DNA of 64,000 nt, taken from assembly GCF_002979455.1 (NCBI RefSeq), contig NZ_PCOU01000010.1, forward strand, positions 82,431 to 146,430, given 5' to 3'. The stretch is from Chryseobacterium sp. MYb7 (GTDB taxonomy: Bacteria > Bacteroidota > Bacteroidia > Flavobacteriales > Weeksellaceae). The notes below the pieces were generated by a model. That model did not search any database, was not told the DNA's origin, and worked only from the letters and a program-made list of their open reading frames with translations. Shown one piece after another: positions 18,447 through 27,219 of this stretch (its first letter is position 1; each line of letters begins with the position of its first letter). Position numbers and translations under genes: made by a program.

Positions 18447-18923
18447 ATGAAAAATGCTAGTATCATTGGCCTTAAAGAAGCCGATTGCAAAAAGATTTCA
18501 GAAAAATTAAATGTACTGTTGGCTAACTATTCTGTATTCTATCAGAACACAAGAGGTTCACACTGGAATATCAAAGGAGAGCAATTCTTTACCCTTCATC
18601 CGAAGTTTGAGGAATTGTATAACAGCCTTGTATTAAAGATTGATGAAATTGCAGAAAGAATCCTTACGTTAGGAGCAATTCCTGCACACAACTATTCGGA
18701 CTATCTAAAAGTAGCAACTATTAAAGAAAGTAAAGAAGTTACTGACGGAACGAAAAGTGTTGAGCAGATTCTAAGTTCATTCAAAGTCGTAATTGATCTT
18801 CAGAGAGAACTTTTAGATATTACTGATGAAGCAGGAGATGAAGGTACAAATTCGCAAATGAGCGACTATATTACCGAGCAGGAAAAAGAAGTTTGGATGT
18901 ATAATTCTTATCTTGGGAAGTAA
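18447..18923 (+). CDS. dps: Dps-type ferritin-like DNA-protection protein
   Basis: 158-residue four-helix ferritin-like protein that oxidises and stores iron as a dodecamer and protects DNA under oxidative stress. The ferroxidase region is visible: NYSVFYQNTRGSHWNIKG with the conserved His, then HPKFEELYNSLVLKIDEIAERILTLG with the conserved Asp/Glu ligands. The final 20 codons are duplicated, in degraded form, at 20603-20664. The 3' end overlaps the convergent membrane-protein gene by 16 bases, and no terminator follows the stop; the hairpin at 20694-20721 is probably the original one, now 1.8 kb away. Confidence 0.93.
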   Translation: MKNASIIGLKEADCKKISEKLNVLLANYSVFYQNTRGSHWNIKGEQFFTLHPKFEELYNSLVLKIDEIAERILTLGAIPAHNYSDYLKVATIKESKEVTDGTKSVEQILSSFKVVIDLQRELLDITDEAGDEGTNSQMSDYITEQEKEVWMYNSYLGK

Positions 18924-20446
18924 TTATATTTAAACTCTTCTAAACTTTTCCTTAAATAGGGTATGTCACTTTTTGTAACAGCATAAAAATTGACATACCT
19001 TATATGAGGATTTCTGAAATCACTCATTTTCCATTTTCCCACCAAAACCCAATTTTGGGGAATTTGTTTCCCAAACCATTCTGGATATATTACAGCAATT
19101 CGCGCATTTTTACGGTGACTTAATTCCCCCATAAAATAGGAAAAATTATTCCCATCAGGGTTTTTATATTTGTATTTTGCAACATCTGTACTTCCCAATC
19201 CATACATATCTAAAACTTCAATATTTGTAAAATAGGTAATTGCGCCAATATCATTGGCTACAATTGTTTCAGAATGATAGTACTTTTTTAAAAACTGTGC
19301 GAGCTTATATTGATTGTAGTAAAGATTTTTAGAATCAATATATAAAACCGGATGATACCAGTACACTTTGAATAGTCCGAAAATTACTGAGTAACCAATA
19401 AATAAAACAGCAAAAAGCTTAGGAATAGAGAAAACCGAAGTTTTAAAATAAAAATCACAAATTTTAACTCCAATAAAAAGATAGGCCATCATCAGATAAT
19501 TTTCATATCTAAATGTCATTATTCCAAAAATGAGCTGTCCATAGGAAGTAAGCAAAATTATGATTGGCAATGATTCCATTTCAAGAACTCTTTGAAGTTT
19601 TACATTTCTATATCTGGAAAAAGCATACATAAAGTAAAATACACTGAAAGGAAGTAAATATTTGATATAATCTATACTCAAAAACTTACTTTTCAACATT
19701 GTTATCAAGCTTTCTACATCTGAAACATGAAAATTACTTTTGACAAGTACGGAATTGGGGAAAAACAATCCTCCCATAAGAAGAGAATATAGTCCATACA
19801 TAATTATGGGGAAAAATCCGACTAGACCAATCAACAAGCCTTGTCTAAATTTCTTCTGACCTATAAAAACAAAAATAACAGCAGAAATAAAGAACACACT
19901 TTCAAATCTTACAGCACCGAGAAAAAAAACAACGATTAATACATGCGAGAAAGCCTTCAAATTTCCTGAAACTAATTTATTATAAAAAATAAAAAAAAGA
20001 ACTATTAGAAATATATGAATGGTATGCTCCATTCCTAATATAGAGGAAAGATAAATCATTGCTAATGGCTGCAATAGAAGAGCAAAAAACAAAGCAAACT
20101 TCTTTCCATATTGATGGACAACAAAATTGATCGCGTAAAAACTTGCTAAAACCCCAAACATAAGATTAATAAACAAAGGATAATAAGATGAATCCCCAAA
20201 AACTTTTATTAAAAGGCTCAAAAAAAAACTATATAAAATAGATGAAGATGCCGGATCAAATGAATTGGAGTTGATAGAAAATAAAAATTGATCAGCTATA
20301 TTTTTTGCCACCTCCAAATGAATATAAACATCATCAACAGGATAAAAATAGCCTACACCTTTTGGCAAAGAAAGAATCTCCGAAACTAAGTAAAAAAAAT
20401 AGCTTAATAGAAAAACAAAAACACTTATAAATCCGTACTTTTTCAT
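18908..20446 (-). CDS. Multi-spanning membrane protein, GT-C glycosyltransferase-like
   Basis: 512 residues with about ten membrane helices. The first periplasmic loop holds an Asp pair (YPVDDVYIHLEVAKNIADQF, about residues 35-55), and the C-terminal domain has NDIGAITYFTNIEVLDMYGLGS; both resemble GT-C polyprenyl-phosphate-sugar transferases, whose loop-1 Asp residues are catalytic (family knowledge). The substrate is unknown. The gene is markedly AT-rich and sits between dps and a second copy of the dps 3' end, so it appears to be inserted DNA. It has its own consensus promoter at 20469-20498. Confidence 0.75.
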   Translation of the reverse strand: MKKYGFISVFVFLLSYFFYLVSEILSLPKGVGYFYPVDDVYIHLEVAKNIADQFLFSINSNSFDPASSSILYSFFLSLLIKVFGDSSYYPLFINLMFGVLASFYAINFVVHQYGKKFALFFALLLQPLAMIYLSSILGMEHTIHIFLIVLFFIFYNKLVSGNLKAFSHVLIVVFFLGAVRFESVFFISAVIFVFIGQKKFRQGLLIGLVGFFPIIMYGLYSLLMGGLFFPNSVLVKSNFHVSDVESLITMLKSKFLSIDYIKYLLPFSVFYFMYAFSRYRNVKLQRVLEMESLPIIILLTSYGQLIFGIMTFRYENYLMMAYLFIGVKICDFYFKTSVFSIPKLFAVLFIGYSVIFGLFKVYWYHPVLYIDSKNLYYNQYKLAQFLKKYYHSETIVANDIGAITYFTNIEVLDMYGLGSTDVAKYKYKNPDGNNFSYFMGELSHRKNARIAVIYPEWFGKQIPQNWVLVGKWKMSDFRNPHIRYVNFYAVTKSDIPYLRKSLEEFKYNYFPR

Positions 20447-20468
20447 TTTACTGCCTAAATATATAGAA

Positions 20469-20498
20469 CAAAATTAAATTTTTAAATTTTATTACAAA
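20469..20498 (-). promoter_or_regulatory. Promoter of the GT-C-like gene
   Basis: Minus strand: TTTG, 18-bp spacer, TAATTTTG. The -7 box ends 22 bases before the start codon. Confidence 0.7.
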
Positions 20499-20602
20499 AA
20501 AATGGCTGTAATAACCTTTAACTCAATACTCGACAATAATTTTCGTACCCTTACCATTCAAAATATCACTGTAAAATTATGCATGGGTTAAATTATCAAA
20601 GG

Positions 20603-20664
20603 AGCGACCATATTCCGAGCAGGTAAAAGAGGTTTGGATGTATAATTCTTATATTGGAAAATAA
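20603..20664 (+). pseudogene. Degraded duplicate of the dps 3' end
   Basis: 62 bases matching the last 21 codons of dps (18861-18923) in the same orientation, with the stop codon retained, one base deleted and about eight substitutions. The stretch GTTTGGATGTATAATTCTTA is unbroken in both copies. No start or upstream part of dps is present. The remnant is followed by a hairpin that suits a dps terminator. Confidence 0.85.
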
Positions 20665-20693
20665 CATCATCCCAAGCATGGAAATATTTCAAA

Positions 20694-20722
20694 AAAATCG
20701 CCTTACATTTAAGCGATTTTAT
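20694..20722 (+). terminator. Hairpin after the dps remnant
   Basis: AAAATCGC(C)TTA pairs with TAAGCGATTTT with one bulged base and is followed by T-rich sequence. Its place 30 bases after the remnant stop fits the original terminator of dps. The -7 box of pncB lies just downstream. Confidence 0.65.
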
Positions 20723-20732
20723 TTTTTATTTT

Positions 20733-20740
20733 TATATTTG
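20733..20740 (+). promoter_or_regulatory. -7 box of pncB
   Basis: TATATTTG, exact TAnnTTTG, 19 bases before the pncB start codon. No clear -33 TTTG is visible because the terminator hairpin occupies that position. Confidence 0.6.
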
Positions 20741-20759
20741 CGTTAAAATTACACATATT

Positions 20760-21938
20760 ATGAGCAACGTAAGATTGAACTCTATCCTCGATAATGATTT
20801 TTATAAAATAACCATGCAGAATGCTGTGGTAAAGCTATTCCCAAGTTCTATTGTAAAATACGAATTTATCAACAGGGGAAAACACTACTTTCCGGAAGGA
20901 TTTGATGTTGCTTTAAGAGAAGCTGTTAATAAAATGGCTGAACTTAAACTTACGAAAGACGAAAAAAAGTTCATGGCAAGAACATGTCCTTATATAGATC
21001 TTCCTTATCTTGATTTTTTAGAAGGCTATCATTATGATCCATCTGAAGTAAAAATTCATCAGGAAGGAGGAGACCTTTCCGTTACTGTGGAAGGGCTTTG
21101 GTACAGAACAATTCTTTGGGAGGTTCCATTGCTGGCACTGATTAGTGAGCTGCATTATGAAATGAACCACATGGAAAGAGATTCCAATGAAGTAGTAATG
21201 AGCAAGACCCTTGAAAAAGCAGACTCATTAGCCAGGCTTGGGGTAACGTTTGCCGAGTTCGGAACAAGAAGAAGACATTCTTATAAGGTACAGAATCTGG
21301 TGATGGAAGCTTTAACACAGAAAAAAGAATCTACTTTTATCGGAAGTTCAAATGTTCATTTCGCCATGAAATACGGGGTAAAGCCAATCGGAACACACGC
21401 TCATGAATGGTTTATGTTCCATGCTGCTGAATATGGATTCAAGATGGCTAATGAAATGGCTCTGGAACATTGGGTAGATGTATACAGAGGTGATCTTGGA
21501 GTGGCACTGTCTGATACTTATACTACGGATGTGTTCTTCCAGCAGTTTGATAAAAAATTCGCGAAACTTTTTGACGGTGTACGTCATGATAGTGGTGATG
21601 CTTTAGAATTTGCCGATAAAACAATAGCCCACTATCAAAGAAACGGCATCAATCCGATGTTTAAATATATTATTTTCTCAGATGCATTAAATCTTGAGAA
21701 AGTAGAAGAAATTACCAATTACTGCAGAGGAAAAATTGGGATCTCATTCGGAATTGGAACCAACCTTACGAATGATGTAGGATTGAAACCAATGAATATC
21801 GTGATGAAGCTTATCGGTGTGCAGGCTACCAATAAAGAATGGATTCCTACGGTAAAACTTTCTGATGAACACGGTAAATACACCGGAGACCCAAAAATGA
21901 TTGAATTAGCCAAAGAATTTTTAAGAATTAAAGATTAG
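20760..21938 (+). CDS. pncB: Nicotinate phosphoribosyltransferase
   Basis: 392 residues. It joins nicotinate to PRPP with ATP hydrolysis, the first step of NAD salvage by the Preiss-Handler route. Typical motifs are NDFYKITMQNAV at the N-terminus, FGTRRRHSY, GTHAHEWFMFHAA with the conserved His, and RHDSGDALEFADK. The C-terminal segment VMKLIGVQATNKEWIPTVKLS is also standard. Start chosen at the ATG directly downstream of the -7 box. Monocistronic. Confidence 0.96.
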   Translation: MSNVRLNSILDNDFYKITMQNAVVKLFPSSIVKYEFINRGKHYFPEGFDVALREAVNKMAELKLTKDEKKFMARTCPYIDLPYLDFLEGYHYDPSEVKIHQEGGDLSVTVEGLWYRTILWEVPLLALISELHYEMNHMERDSNEVVMSKTLEKADSLARLGVTFAEFGTRRRHSYKVQNLVMEALTQKKESTFIGSSNVHFAMKYGVKPIGTHAHEWFMFHAAEYGFKMANEMALEHWVDVYRGDLGVALSDTYTTDVFFQQFDKKFAKLFDGVRHDSGDALEFADKTIAHYQRNGINPMFKYIIFSDALNLEKVEEITNYCRGKIGISFGIGTNLTNDVGLKPMNIVMKLIGVQATNKEWIPTVKLSDEHGKYTGDPKMIELAKEFLRIKD

Positions 21939-21962
21939 TAATCTTATCAGAACAATTATATA

Positions 21963-21988
21963 ATCTCGTCATCATCGAGTTTTTTTTA
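21963..21988 (+). terminator. Probable pncB terminator
   Basis: Short stem CTCG / CGAG with a 7-base loop, followed by T8. The stem is only 4-5 bp, so it is weak, but it is placed 25 bases after the stop. Confidence 0.55.
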
Positions 21989-22058
21989 TCATACCATTAT
22001 TGAAATTTAGTTTTCAGAAATCGATAAGGTTTTGGTATATTTATCAAAATAAAACAAG

Positions 22059-22529
22059 ATGAAATCAAGAACATTACTAACGGTATCCCTCCTTATATCA
22101 GCACTGTCCTTTGCTCAAGAAAAGAAAGCTGAAAAACCTAAATATAACCAGGAACTGGCCACTTCTTTAGGAGCTGATCAATATGGAATGAAACCCTATA
22201 CTATTGTCATGCTGACGACAGGTTCTGCTAAGATTGAAGACAAAGCTAAAATGGGTGAACTTATGAAAGGCCACATGACCAATATCGGTAAGCTGGCAGA
22301 TGAAGGTAAAATTGTTGTAGCCGGACCTTTTCTTGAAAAGAATAAAGAAAACTACCGTGGCATGTTTATTTTCAATACCAAGTCTAAGGAAGAAGCTGAG
22401 CAATGGGTAAAAACAGATCCCGCTGTACAAGCTGGAGTCTTTAGTTATGAAATTTTCCCTTGGTATGGTTCAGCAGCACTGCCTTTGTATCTCAAACATC
22501 ATGATGAAATCTCAAAAGAAAATCATTAA
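22059..22529 (+). CDS. Exported YciI-like protein
   Basis: 156 residues with a signal peptide (MKSRTLLTVSLLISALSFAQ) and one YCII-related domain: YTIVMLTTGSAKIEDKAKMGELMKGHMTNIGKLADEGKIVVAGPF, then MFIFNTKSKEEAEQWVKTDPAVQAGVF. YciI-type domains are dimeric ferredoxin-like folds, mostly cytoplasmic; an exported form is less common. The substrate is not known. It has a private terminator and no operon partner. Confidence 0.82.
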   Translation: MKSRTLLTVSLLISALSFAQEKKAEKPKYNQELATSLGADQYGMKPYTIVMLTTGSAKIEDKAKMGELMKGHMTNIGKLADEGKIVVAGPFLEKNKENYRGMFIFNTKSKEEAEQWVKTDPAVQAGVFSYEIFPWYGSAALPLYLKHHDEISKENH

Positions 22530-22539
22530 GAAATAAGAA

Positions 22540-22564
22540 ATCCCTCAGTTGAGGGATTTTTTTA
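22540..22564. terminator. Terminator between convergent genes
   Basis: Stem AATCCCTCA / TGAGGGATT followed by a run of T on the plus strand. It lies between the YciI-like gene and the minus-strand peptide gene. Confidence 0.75.
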
Positions 22565-22732
22565 TTAATCAAAACAAATATACGGTTTTCTTGGTGGATA
22601 ACAGCAATAAGGATTGCTGCAGAATATGTATCCCGCAGGACATCCTCCATCAACAGGTGTTTCACAGACTAATGCTGCACCACCTAAAACAGTTTTTAGC
22701 TCTTTTCTGTTTAAGCTTTTTAAATTTTTCAT
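22565..22732 (-). CDS. Small GG-leader, Cys-rich peptide (bacteriocin-like)
   Basis: A 55-codon gene too short for most gene callers. The first 18 residues, MKNLKSLNRKELKTVLGG, form a double-glycine leader of the type cut and exported by peptidase-containing ABC transporters; Chryseobacterium proteins with this leader are commonly labelled bacteriocin-like. The remaining 37 residues hold six Cys (VCETPVDGGCPAGYIFC, NPYCCYPP, YICFD). It stands head to head with a second such gene at 22996. No transporter or modification enzyme is encoded nearby, so the exporter would have to be elsewhere. Activity is unknown. Confidence 0.78.
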   Translation of the reverse strand: MKNLKSLNRKELKTVLGGAALVCETPVDGGCPAGYIFCSNPYCCYPPRKPYICFD

Positions 22733-22995
22733 GATTAATTTAGTTTAATTTGATTTCCTACTCTTAAGATTTTCGGATTCCTCTTTATTATTTCTCTTTG
22801 TCTGGAAATAAATATACAATTTATTTTTAAAACTTCTATATTTCAATCAATTATCCATGAATTATATAAAAATTTTAATAATATTTCTTGTTTTAATGAA
22901 TTGATTTAATTATTTTAGCTAAACAACAATTCGCCATATCTAATTAATTGTGAGCGAGTTACAATAAACCAACACCATAATTAAAAATTAATTTC

Positions 22996-23232
22996 ATGAA
23001 AAGATTAAACATTACAAAACTTTCAAGAACAGAGCTGAAAGATGTATTCGGAGGAACACTGTATCCGGCAGAATGTCCCGGAGGATGCCATGGTGAAGGC
23101 ATGATCAGATGTCCAGACGGCACTACCACGATGACTAATTTTATATGCATGGGAGGAACCTGCCAACCGGCTGCCATGTGCAAGCCACTTATTCTTGAAC
23201 CCTTCCCAGATCCGATTATCTTCACTCCATAA
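22996..23232 (+). CDS. GG-leader, Cys-rich peptide (bacteriocin-like)
   Basis: 78 residues. Leader MKRLNITKLSRTELKDVFGG (20 residues) ends in Gly-Gly and shares the L-x-R-x-EL-K-x-V-x-GG pattern with the divergent gene at 22565-22732. The predicted mature part of 58 residues has six Cys (PAECPGGCHGEG, IRCPDG, FICMGGTCQ, AAMCKP) and a hydrophobic Pro-rich tail. The two mature parts share no obvious sequence beyond Cys content, a pattern expected for diversified exported peptides. Followed by a good terminator. Confidence 0.8.
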   Translation: MKRLNITKLSRTELKDVFGGTLYPAECPGGCHGEGMIRCPDGTTTMTNFICMGGTCQPAAMCKPLILEPFPDPIIFTP

Positions 23233-23246
23233 TCTGAACGAACAAT

Positions 23247-23277
23247 ACATAAAGTGAGCTTTCCGGCTCACTTTTTT
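23247..23277 (+). terminator. Terminator of the plus-strand GG-leader gene
   Basis: Stem AAAGTGAGC / GCTCACTTT with a short TTTCCG loop and a T-tract. Confidence 0.8.
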
Positions 23278-23305
23278 AGTATCTTTAAGTAAACAAAAAA
23301 CTATC

Positions 23306-24061
23306 ATGAAAACCATTGAGGAAGTTCTGAAAAAACTGGATGAAATTATTATCTGGTGCAAAGAAAGCAAGAGTCCTGCAGGATATTTTGCCTGTACTTA
23401 TAGAATTATGACAGCACAGGTTCTGAAAGGAATCCAGCAGAAAAAATTTGAAGACAATCCCAGAATGACATCTCTTGACATTGCTTTCGCACAAAGGTAT
23501 CTTCAGGCATGGGAAAGCTACAGCAAAGGAAAAAGATGCACCAACTCTTGGTATACTGCTTTTGAAGCTGCTAAAAACAAGAATTTATTGATATTGCAGC
23601 ATATATTTTTGGGTATGAATGCTCACATCAATCTGGATCTGGGAATTTCGGCTGCCACTATAATGCCTTACCGGAAGATCAATCCATTGAAAAAAGATTT
23701 CGAGAACATTAATAATGTCATTGCTTCCATCAATCAGAATGTGCAGGATTCTCTGAATAAAATCTGTTATCCTGTAGATCTTATTGATAAACTCTCTAAC
23801 GGAAAGGATAATGCTGTACTTGATTTTGCTATTTCCAAAGCAAGAGACACTTCCTGGGCAACAGCAGTGATTGCATCCAACACACCGAATTTCCTGAGAG
23901 AATCCGTTATTGGCATTGTAGATTATGCTGCCGCAAAAGTTGCTACCCAAATTCTGAGCCCAAAAATCCTCACTCCCGCTCTTTTAAAAGAACTTAAAAA
24001 TTGTGAAAGCGGTGATGTGGTAAAAAATATTGAGATTTTGGAGTCTACAAAGAATACGTAA
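23306..24061 (+). CDS. DUF5995 family protein
   Basis: 251 residues, cytoplasmic, mostly helical. The family signature is a helical core with LLILQHIFLGMNAHINLDLGISAA at about residues 92-115, whose His and Asn/Asp residues are conserved in DUF5995. Biochemical function is not known to me. It begins after the terminator of the GG-leader gene and ends before a strong terminator, so it is a single-gene unit. Confidence 0.85.
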   Translation: MKTIEEVLKKLDEIIIWCKESKSPAGYFACTYRIMTAQVLKGIQQKKFEDNPRMTSLDIAFAQRYLQAWESYSKGKRCTNSWYTAFEAAKNKNLLILQHIFLGMNAHINLDLGISAATIMPYRKINPLKKDFENINNVIASINQNVQDSLNKICYPVDLIDKLSNGKDNAVLDFAISKARDTSWATAVIASNTPNFLRESVIGIVDYAAAKVATQILSPKILTPALLKELKNCESGDVVKNIEILESTKNT

Positions 24062-24066
24062 CAAAA

Positions 24067-24097
24067 AGGCCGGGATCTTCCTCACGGATCCCGGCCT
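24067..24097. terminator. Strong GC-rich terminator between convergent genes
   Basis: Perfect 11-bp stem AGGCCGGGATC / GATCCCGGCCT with a 9-base loop, preceded by A5 on its left, which is a short T-run for the minus-strand efflux operon. The T-run to the right is poor, so it may act mainly on the minus strand. Confidence 0.75.
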
Positions 24098-24120
24098 CAT
24101 AATGAACAAAATAAAAGAAA

Positions 24121-27100
24121 CTATATTGCTTCCTTATGCTTTTTTCGGTAGGCATAATGGAAAATGATTGGCAGTATTGTAAATGACAGCAGCATACAGA
24201 CGATCAGCCCGCCTACAATCATAATGGCTAAAGGTTTCTGAATTTCAGAGCCCATTCCGTTTGACATCGCTGCCGGAAGAAGTCCCATAGATCCCATCAG
24301 CGCGATCATTACCACCGGACGGATTCTGCTTTTCACTCCTAAAGAAATAGATTCTTTGAGCGACATTCTGTTTTGCAGGTTCTCTTTCATTACTCCGATC
24401 AGAACGATACCGTCTATGGTTGCTACTCCGAAAAGGATGATAAAACCGATTCCTGCTGAAATTCCGAAGATGGTTCCCGTAAACCAAAGGGATAAAAATC
24501 CTCCGATGAACGCAAATGCCAGTGTAATAGAAGAAATCAGCGTGTCTTTTATGTTTCCAAAGTTGAAATACAACAGCATCAGAATAAGAACTAAAGAAAT
24601 TGGTACTACCATTGCCAGTTGTTTTGCAGCTCTTTCTTTACTTTCAAATTCTCCGGCCCAAGTCATTTTATGATTTTTCGGAAGTTTTACTTCTTTATCT
24701 ACTTTCGCTTTGGCTTCCTGAATGGTACTTCCTAAGTCACGTCCTTCGATATTAAACCCAACACCGATGTATCTGCTGTTTCCTTCACGGTAAATAAATG
24801 ATGGCCCGGTATGATAATCAATGGTTGCAATTTCTTTCAGCGGAACTTTTTTATTATCCTGAGTCGGGATGAGAATATTTCCCATCTTTTCAGGAGTGTC
24901 CCTGTATTGTTTTTCAAACCTAAGCATTACGTCGAACATTCTTTCTTCTTCGTAAAACTTCGTGGCAGCCTGTCCTCCGATGGTCATTTCAATAACAGCT
25001 TGTGCATCTGCTGTGGAAACACCATATTTTGCCATTTTAGAATCATGGAGCTGGATTCTCAATTCCGGAAGCCCAATATTTTTGAAAACATTCACATCTG
25101 ATATTCCCGGAACGGTTCTGATGGAATTGGCTACTTTATTGGCATAATTTTCAAGTTCGAAAAGATCATTTCCAAAAATCTTAATCACCAATGGAGCTTT
25201 TACTCCTGCTACATATTCTTCTACATTATCCTGTATCGGCTGGCTGAATCCAAAATTGATTCCCGGAAATCTCTCAAGGGAAACTCTCATTTCTTCCAGA
25301 AGTTCTTCTTTGGATATTTTTTTCTTCCATTCATTTTCCGGCTTGAGCTGGATATTAAATTCAATATTAAAAAATCCGGTGGGATCTGTTCCGTCATTCG
25401 GCCGGCCGGTCTGGGTCATGACAAATTTCACTTCATCATATTTCATAAGGATCTCCTTCATCTCTTTGGTTAATCGTACAGATTCATCCAGATTGACACT
25501 GTTTGGAAGGGTTGCCCTTACGTAGATTGCACCTTCGTTTAATTTTGGTAAAAATTCAGATCCGTAATTGGAGAATCTCCATCCACAAATGGCAAGCAAG
25601 GCAACGAAGCCAATGATAAATCCTTTTTTGTGACGGTCACTGAACTCATAAATTCTGTAAATATTGACTCTGAAGAATCTTGAAATAAAGTTTTCTTTCT
25701 CTTCAATATTTTTCGTCAGCAAAAGCTTACACATTGCCGGAACGTAGGTCAAGCTTAAAATTAATGATCCTAATAATGCATATCCCAATGTAAATGCTAA
25801 TGGTGAGAACATTTTTCCTTCTACTTTCTGGAAAGAGAAAATTGGCATCAGGGCAACGATCAGAATCAGCAGGGCAAAGAAAATATAACTTGCCACACTG
25901 CCTGCACTTTTCTTGATGATTCCCAATTTTGAAATTTTATTGAACCTCCTCACTCCTATTGCCCTGGCTTTAAGTTCAAGGGCGACGAAGACATGTTCTA
26001 CAATGACCAGCGTTCCCTCCAGAAGCAGTCCGAAATCCAAAGCTCCCATGGAGATCAGGTTGGCTGGCAACCCTTGAATTTTCAACATAATAATAGCAAA
26101 CAGGAAAGCTAACGGAATCACTGATGCTACAATGAAAGTTGTTCTCCAGTTGTAAAGAAAAATAAATACAATAATGGAAACGAGAATAACCCCTTCAATA
26201 AGGTTTTTGGAAACGGTATGAACCGTAGTATTCACAAGCTCTGTACGGTCGATGATCGGAACAATCTGCACATCACCGGGAAGCTCTCCCCCGTTAAGTT
26301 CTTGTATTCTGTCTTTCAGTCTTGCAATGACTTCACTTGGGTTTTCACCTCGAAGCATGATTACAATTCCTTCTACAACATCATTTTCTTTGTTGTATCC
26401 TACTTGCCCTAATCTTGGTTTCGCTGAAACTTTTACTTCCGCAACATGTTTTACCAAAATAGGGGTAGAACCTTTAACTTCGATCTGAATATTCTCAATA
26501 TCTTCTTTTTTCTCTAAAAGACCGATCCCCCGCACTACATAAGCCTGATCACCCTTTGCCACTACATCTCCTCCTACATTGATATTACTCTTCGAAACCG
26601 CTTCATACACATCCAGGGGGGAAAGGTCATAATTGTGTAGTTCCGTAGGATTAATTTTTATTTCATAGGTCTTTTCTTCTCCACCAAAACTCACCACATC
26701 AGCTACACCCGGAACAGCAAGCAATTCTCTTTCTACCACCCAATCCTGAATGGCTGTTACTTCTTTGATGGGAAGTTTACTTTTGATAATATACCTGTAA
26801 ATTTCACCTGTAGCACCGGAAGGAGGCTCAATACTATACTCTGCTCCGGCGGGGAGGTTTACATTTCCTAATTTATTGGAAGCATATTGTTGTGCATAAA
26901 AATCATTCACATGATCATCAAAAATCACAGTAACCACAGACAATCCGAATAAGGAAATAGAACGTACCGAGGTTTTATTCGGGATGGCATTCATTTCTTT
27001 GGAAATCGGTAATGTGACAAATTTTTCTATTTCCTCAGCACTTCTTCCCGGCCATTGGGTAATGACTCTCACTCTTGTATTGGTAACATCCGGAAATGCT

Positions 27101-27219
27101 TCAATGGGAGTATGCATGTAGGAATAGATTCCTCCTGCCAGCAAAAGAAAAGTTCCCAAAAGAACGATCAGTGAGTTTTTTAAAGAGAAGGAAACTATAT
27201 TCTGTACAAATTTTCGCAT
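24121..27219 (-). CDS. CusA/CzcA-type heavy-metal RND efflux pump
   Basis: Inner-membrane proton-driven pump, 1032 residues, normal for the HME-RND family. It has the N-terminal helix, two large periplasmic loops (RVITQWPGRSAEEIEKFVTLPI, GRPNDGTDPTGFFNIEF) and two six-helix blocks. The TM4 proton-relay motif near residue 396 reads DFGLLLEGTLVIVEH; the second acid is Glu where CzcA has Asp. The metal cannot be decided from the sequence. The start codon shares one base with the stop of the adaptor gene, so translation is likely coupled. Third gene of the TolC-adaptor-pump set. Confidence 0.93.
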   Translation of the reverse strand: MRKFVQNIVSFSLKNSLIVLLGTFLLLAGGIYSYMHTPIEAFPDVTNTRVRVITQWPGRSAEEIEKFVTLPISKEMNAIPNKTSVRSISLFGLSVVTVIFDDHVNDFYAQQYASNKLGNVNLPAGAEYSIEPPSGATGEIYRYIIKSKLPIKEVTAIQDWVVERELLAVPGVADVVSFGGEEKTYEIKINPTELHNYDLSPLDVYEAVSKSNINVGGDVVAKGDQAYVVRGIGLLEKKEDIENIQIEVKGSTPILVKHVAEVKVSAKPRLGQVGYNKENDVVEGIVIMLRGENPSEVIARLKDRIQELNGGELPGDVQIVPIIDRTELVNTTVHTVSKNLIEGVILVSIIVFIFLYNWRTTFIVASVIPLAFLFAIIMLKIQGLPANLISMGALDFGLLLEGTLVIVEHVFVALELKARAIGVRRFNKISKLGIIKKSAGSVASYIFFALLILIVALMPIFSFQKVEGKMFSPLAFTLGYALLGSLILSLTYVPAMCKLLLTKNIEEKENFISRFFRVNIYRIYEFSDRHKKGFIIGFVALLAICGWRFSNYGSEFLPKLNEGAIYVRATLPNSVNLDESVRLTKEMKEILMKYDEVKFVMTQTGRPNDGTDPTGFFNIEFNIQLKPENEWKKKISKEELLEEMRVSLERFPGINFGFSQPIQDNVEEYVAGVKAPLVIKIFGNDLFELENYANKVANSIRTVPGISDVNVFKNIGLPELRIQLHDSKMAKYGVSTADAQAVIEMTIGGQAATKFYEEERMFDVMLRFEKQYRDTPEKMGNILIPTQDNKKVPLKEIATIDYHTGPSFIYREGNSRYIGVGFNIEGRDLGSTIQEAKAKVDKEVKLPKNHKMTWAGEFESKERAAKQLAMVVPISLVLILMLLYFNFGNIKDTLISSITLAFAFIGGFLSLWFTGTIFGISAGIGFIILFGVATIDGIVLIGVMKENLQNRMSLKESISLGVKSRIRPVVMIALMGSMGLLPAAMSNGMGSEIQKPLAIMIVGGLIVCMLLSFTILPIIFHYAYRKKHKEAI

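Noticed and set aside
22549..22734. Plus-strand open frame of 61 codons
   Set aside because: It is antisense to the GG-leader peptide gene at 22565-22732, which has a recognisable leader, and it begins inside a terminator.
23023..23370. Minus-strand open frame of 115 codons
   Set aside because: It spans the antisense of the GG-leader gene, its terminator and the start of the DUF5995 gene.
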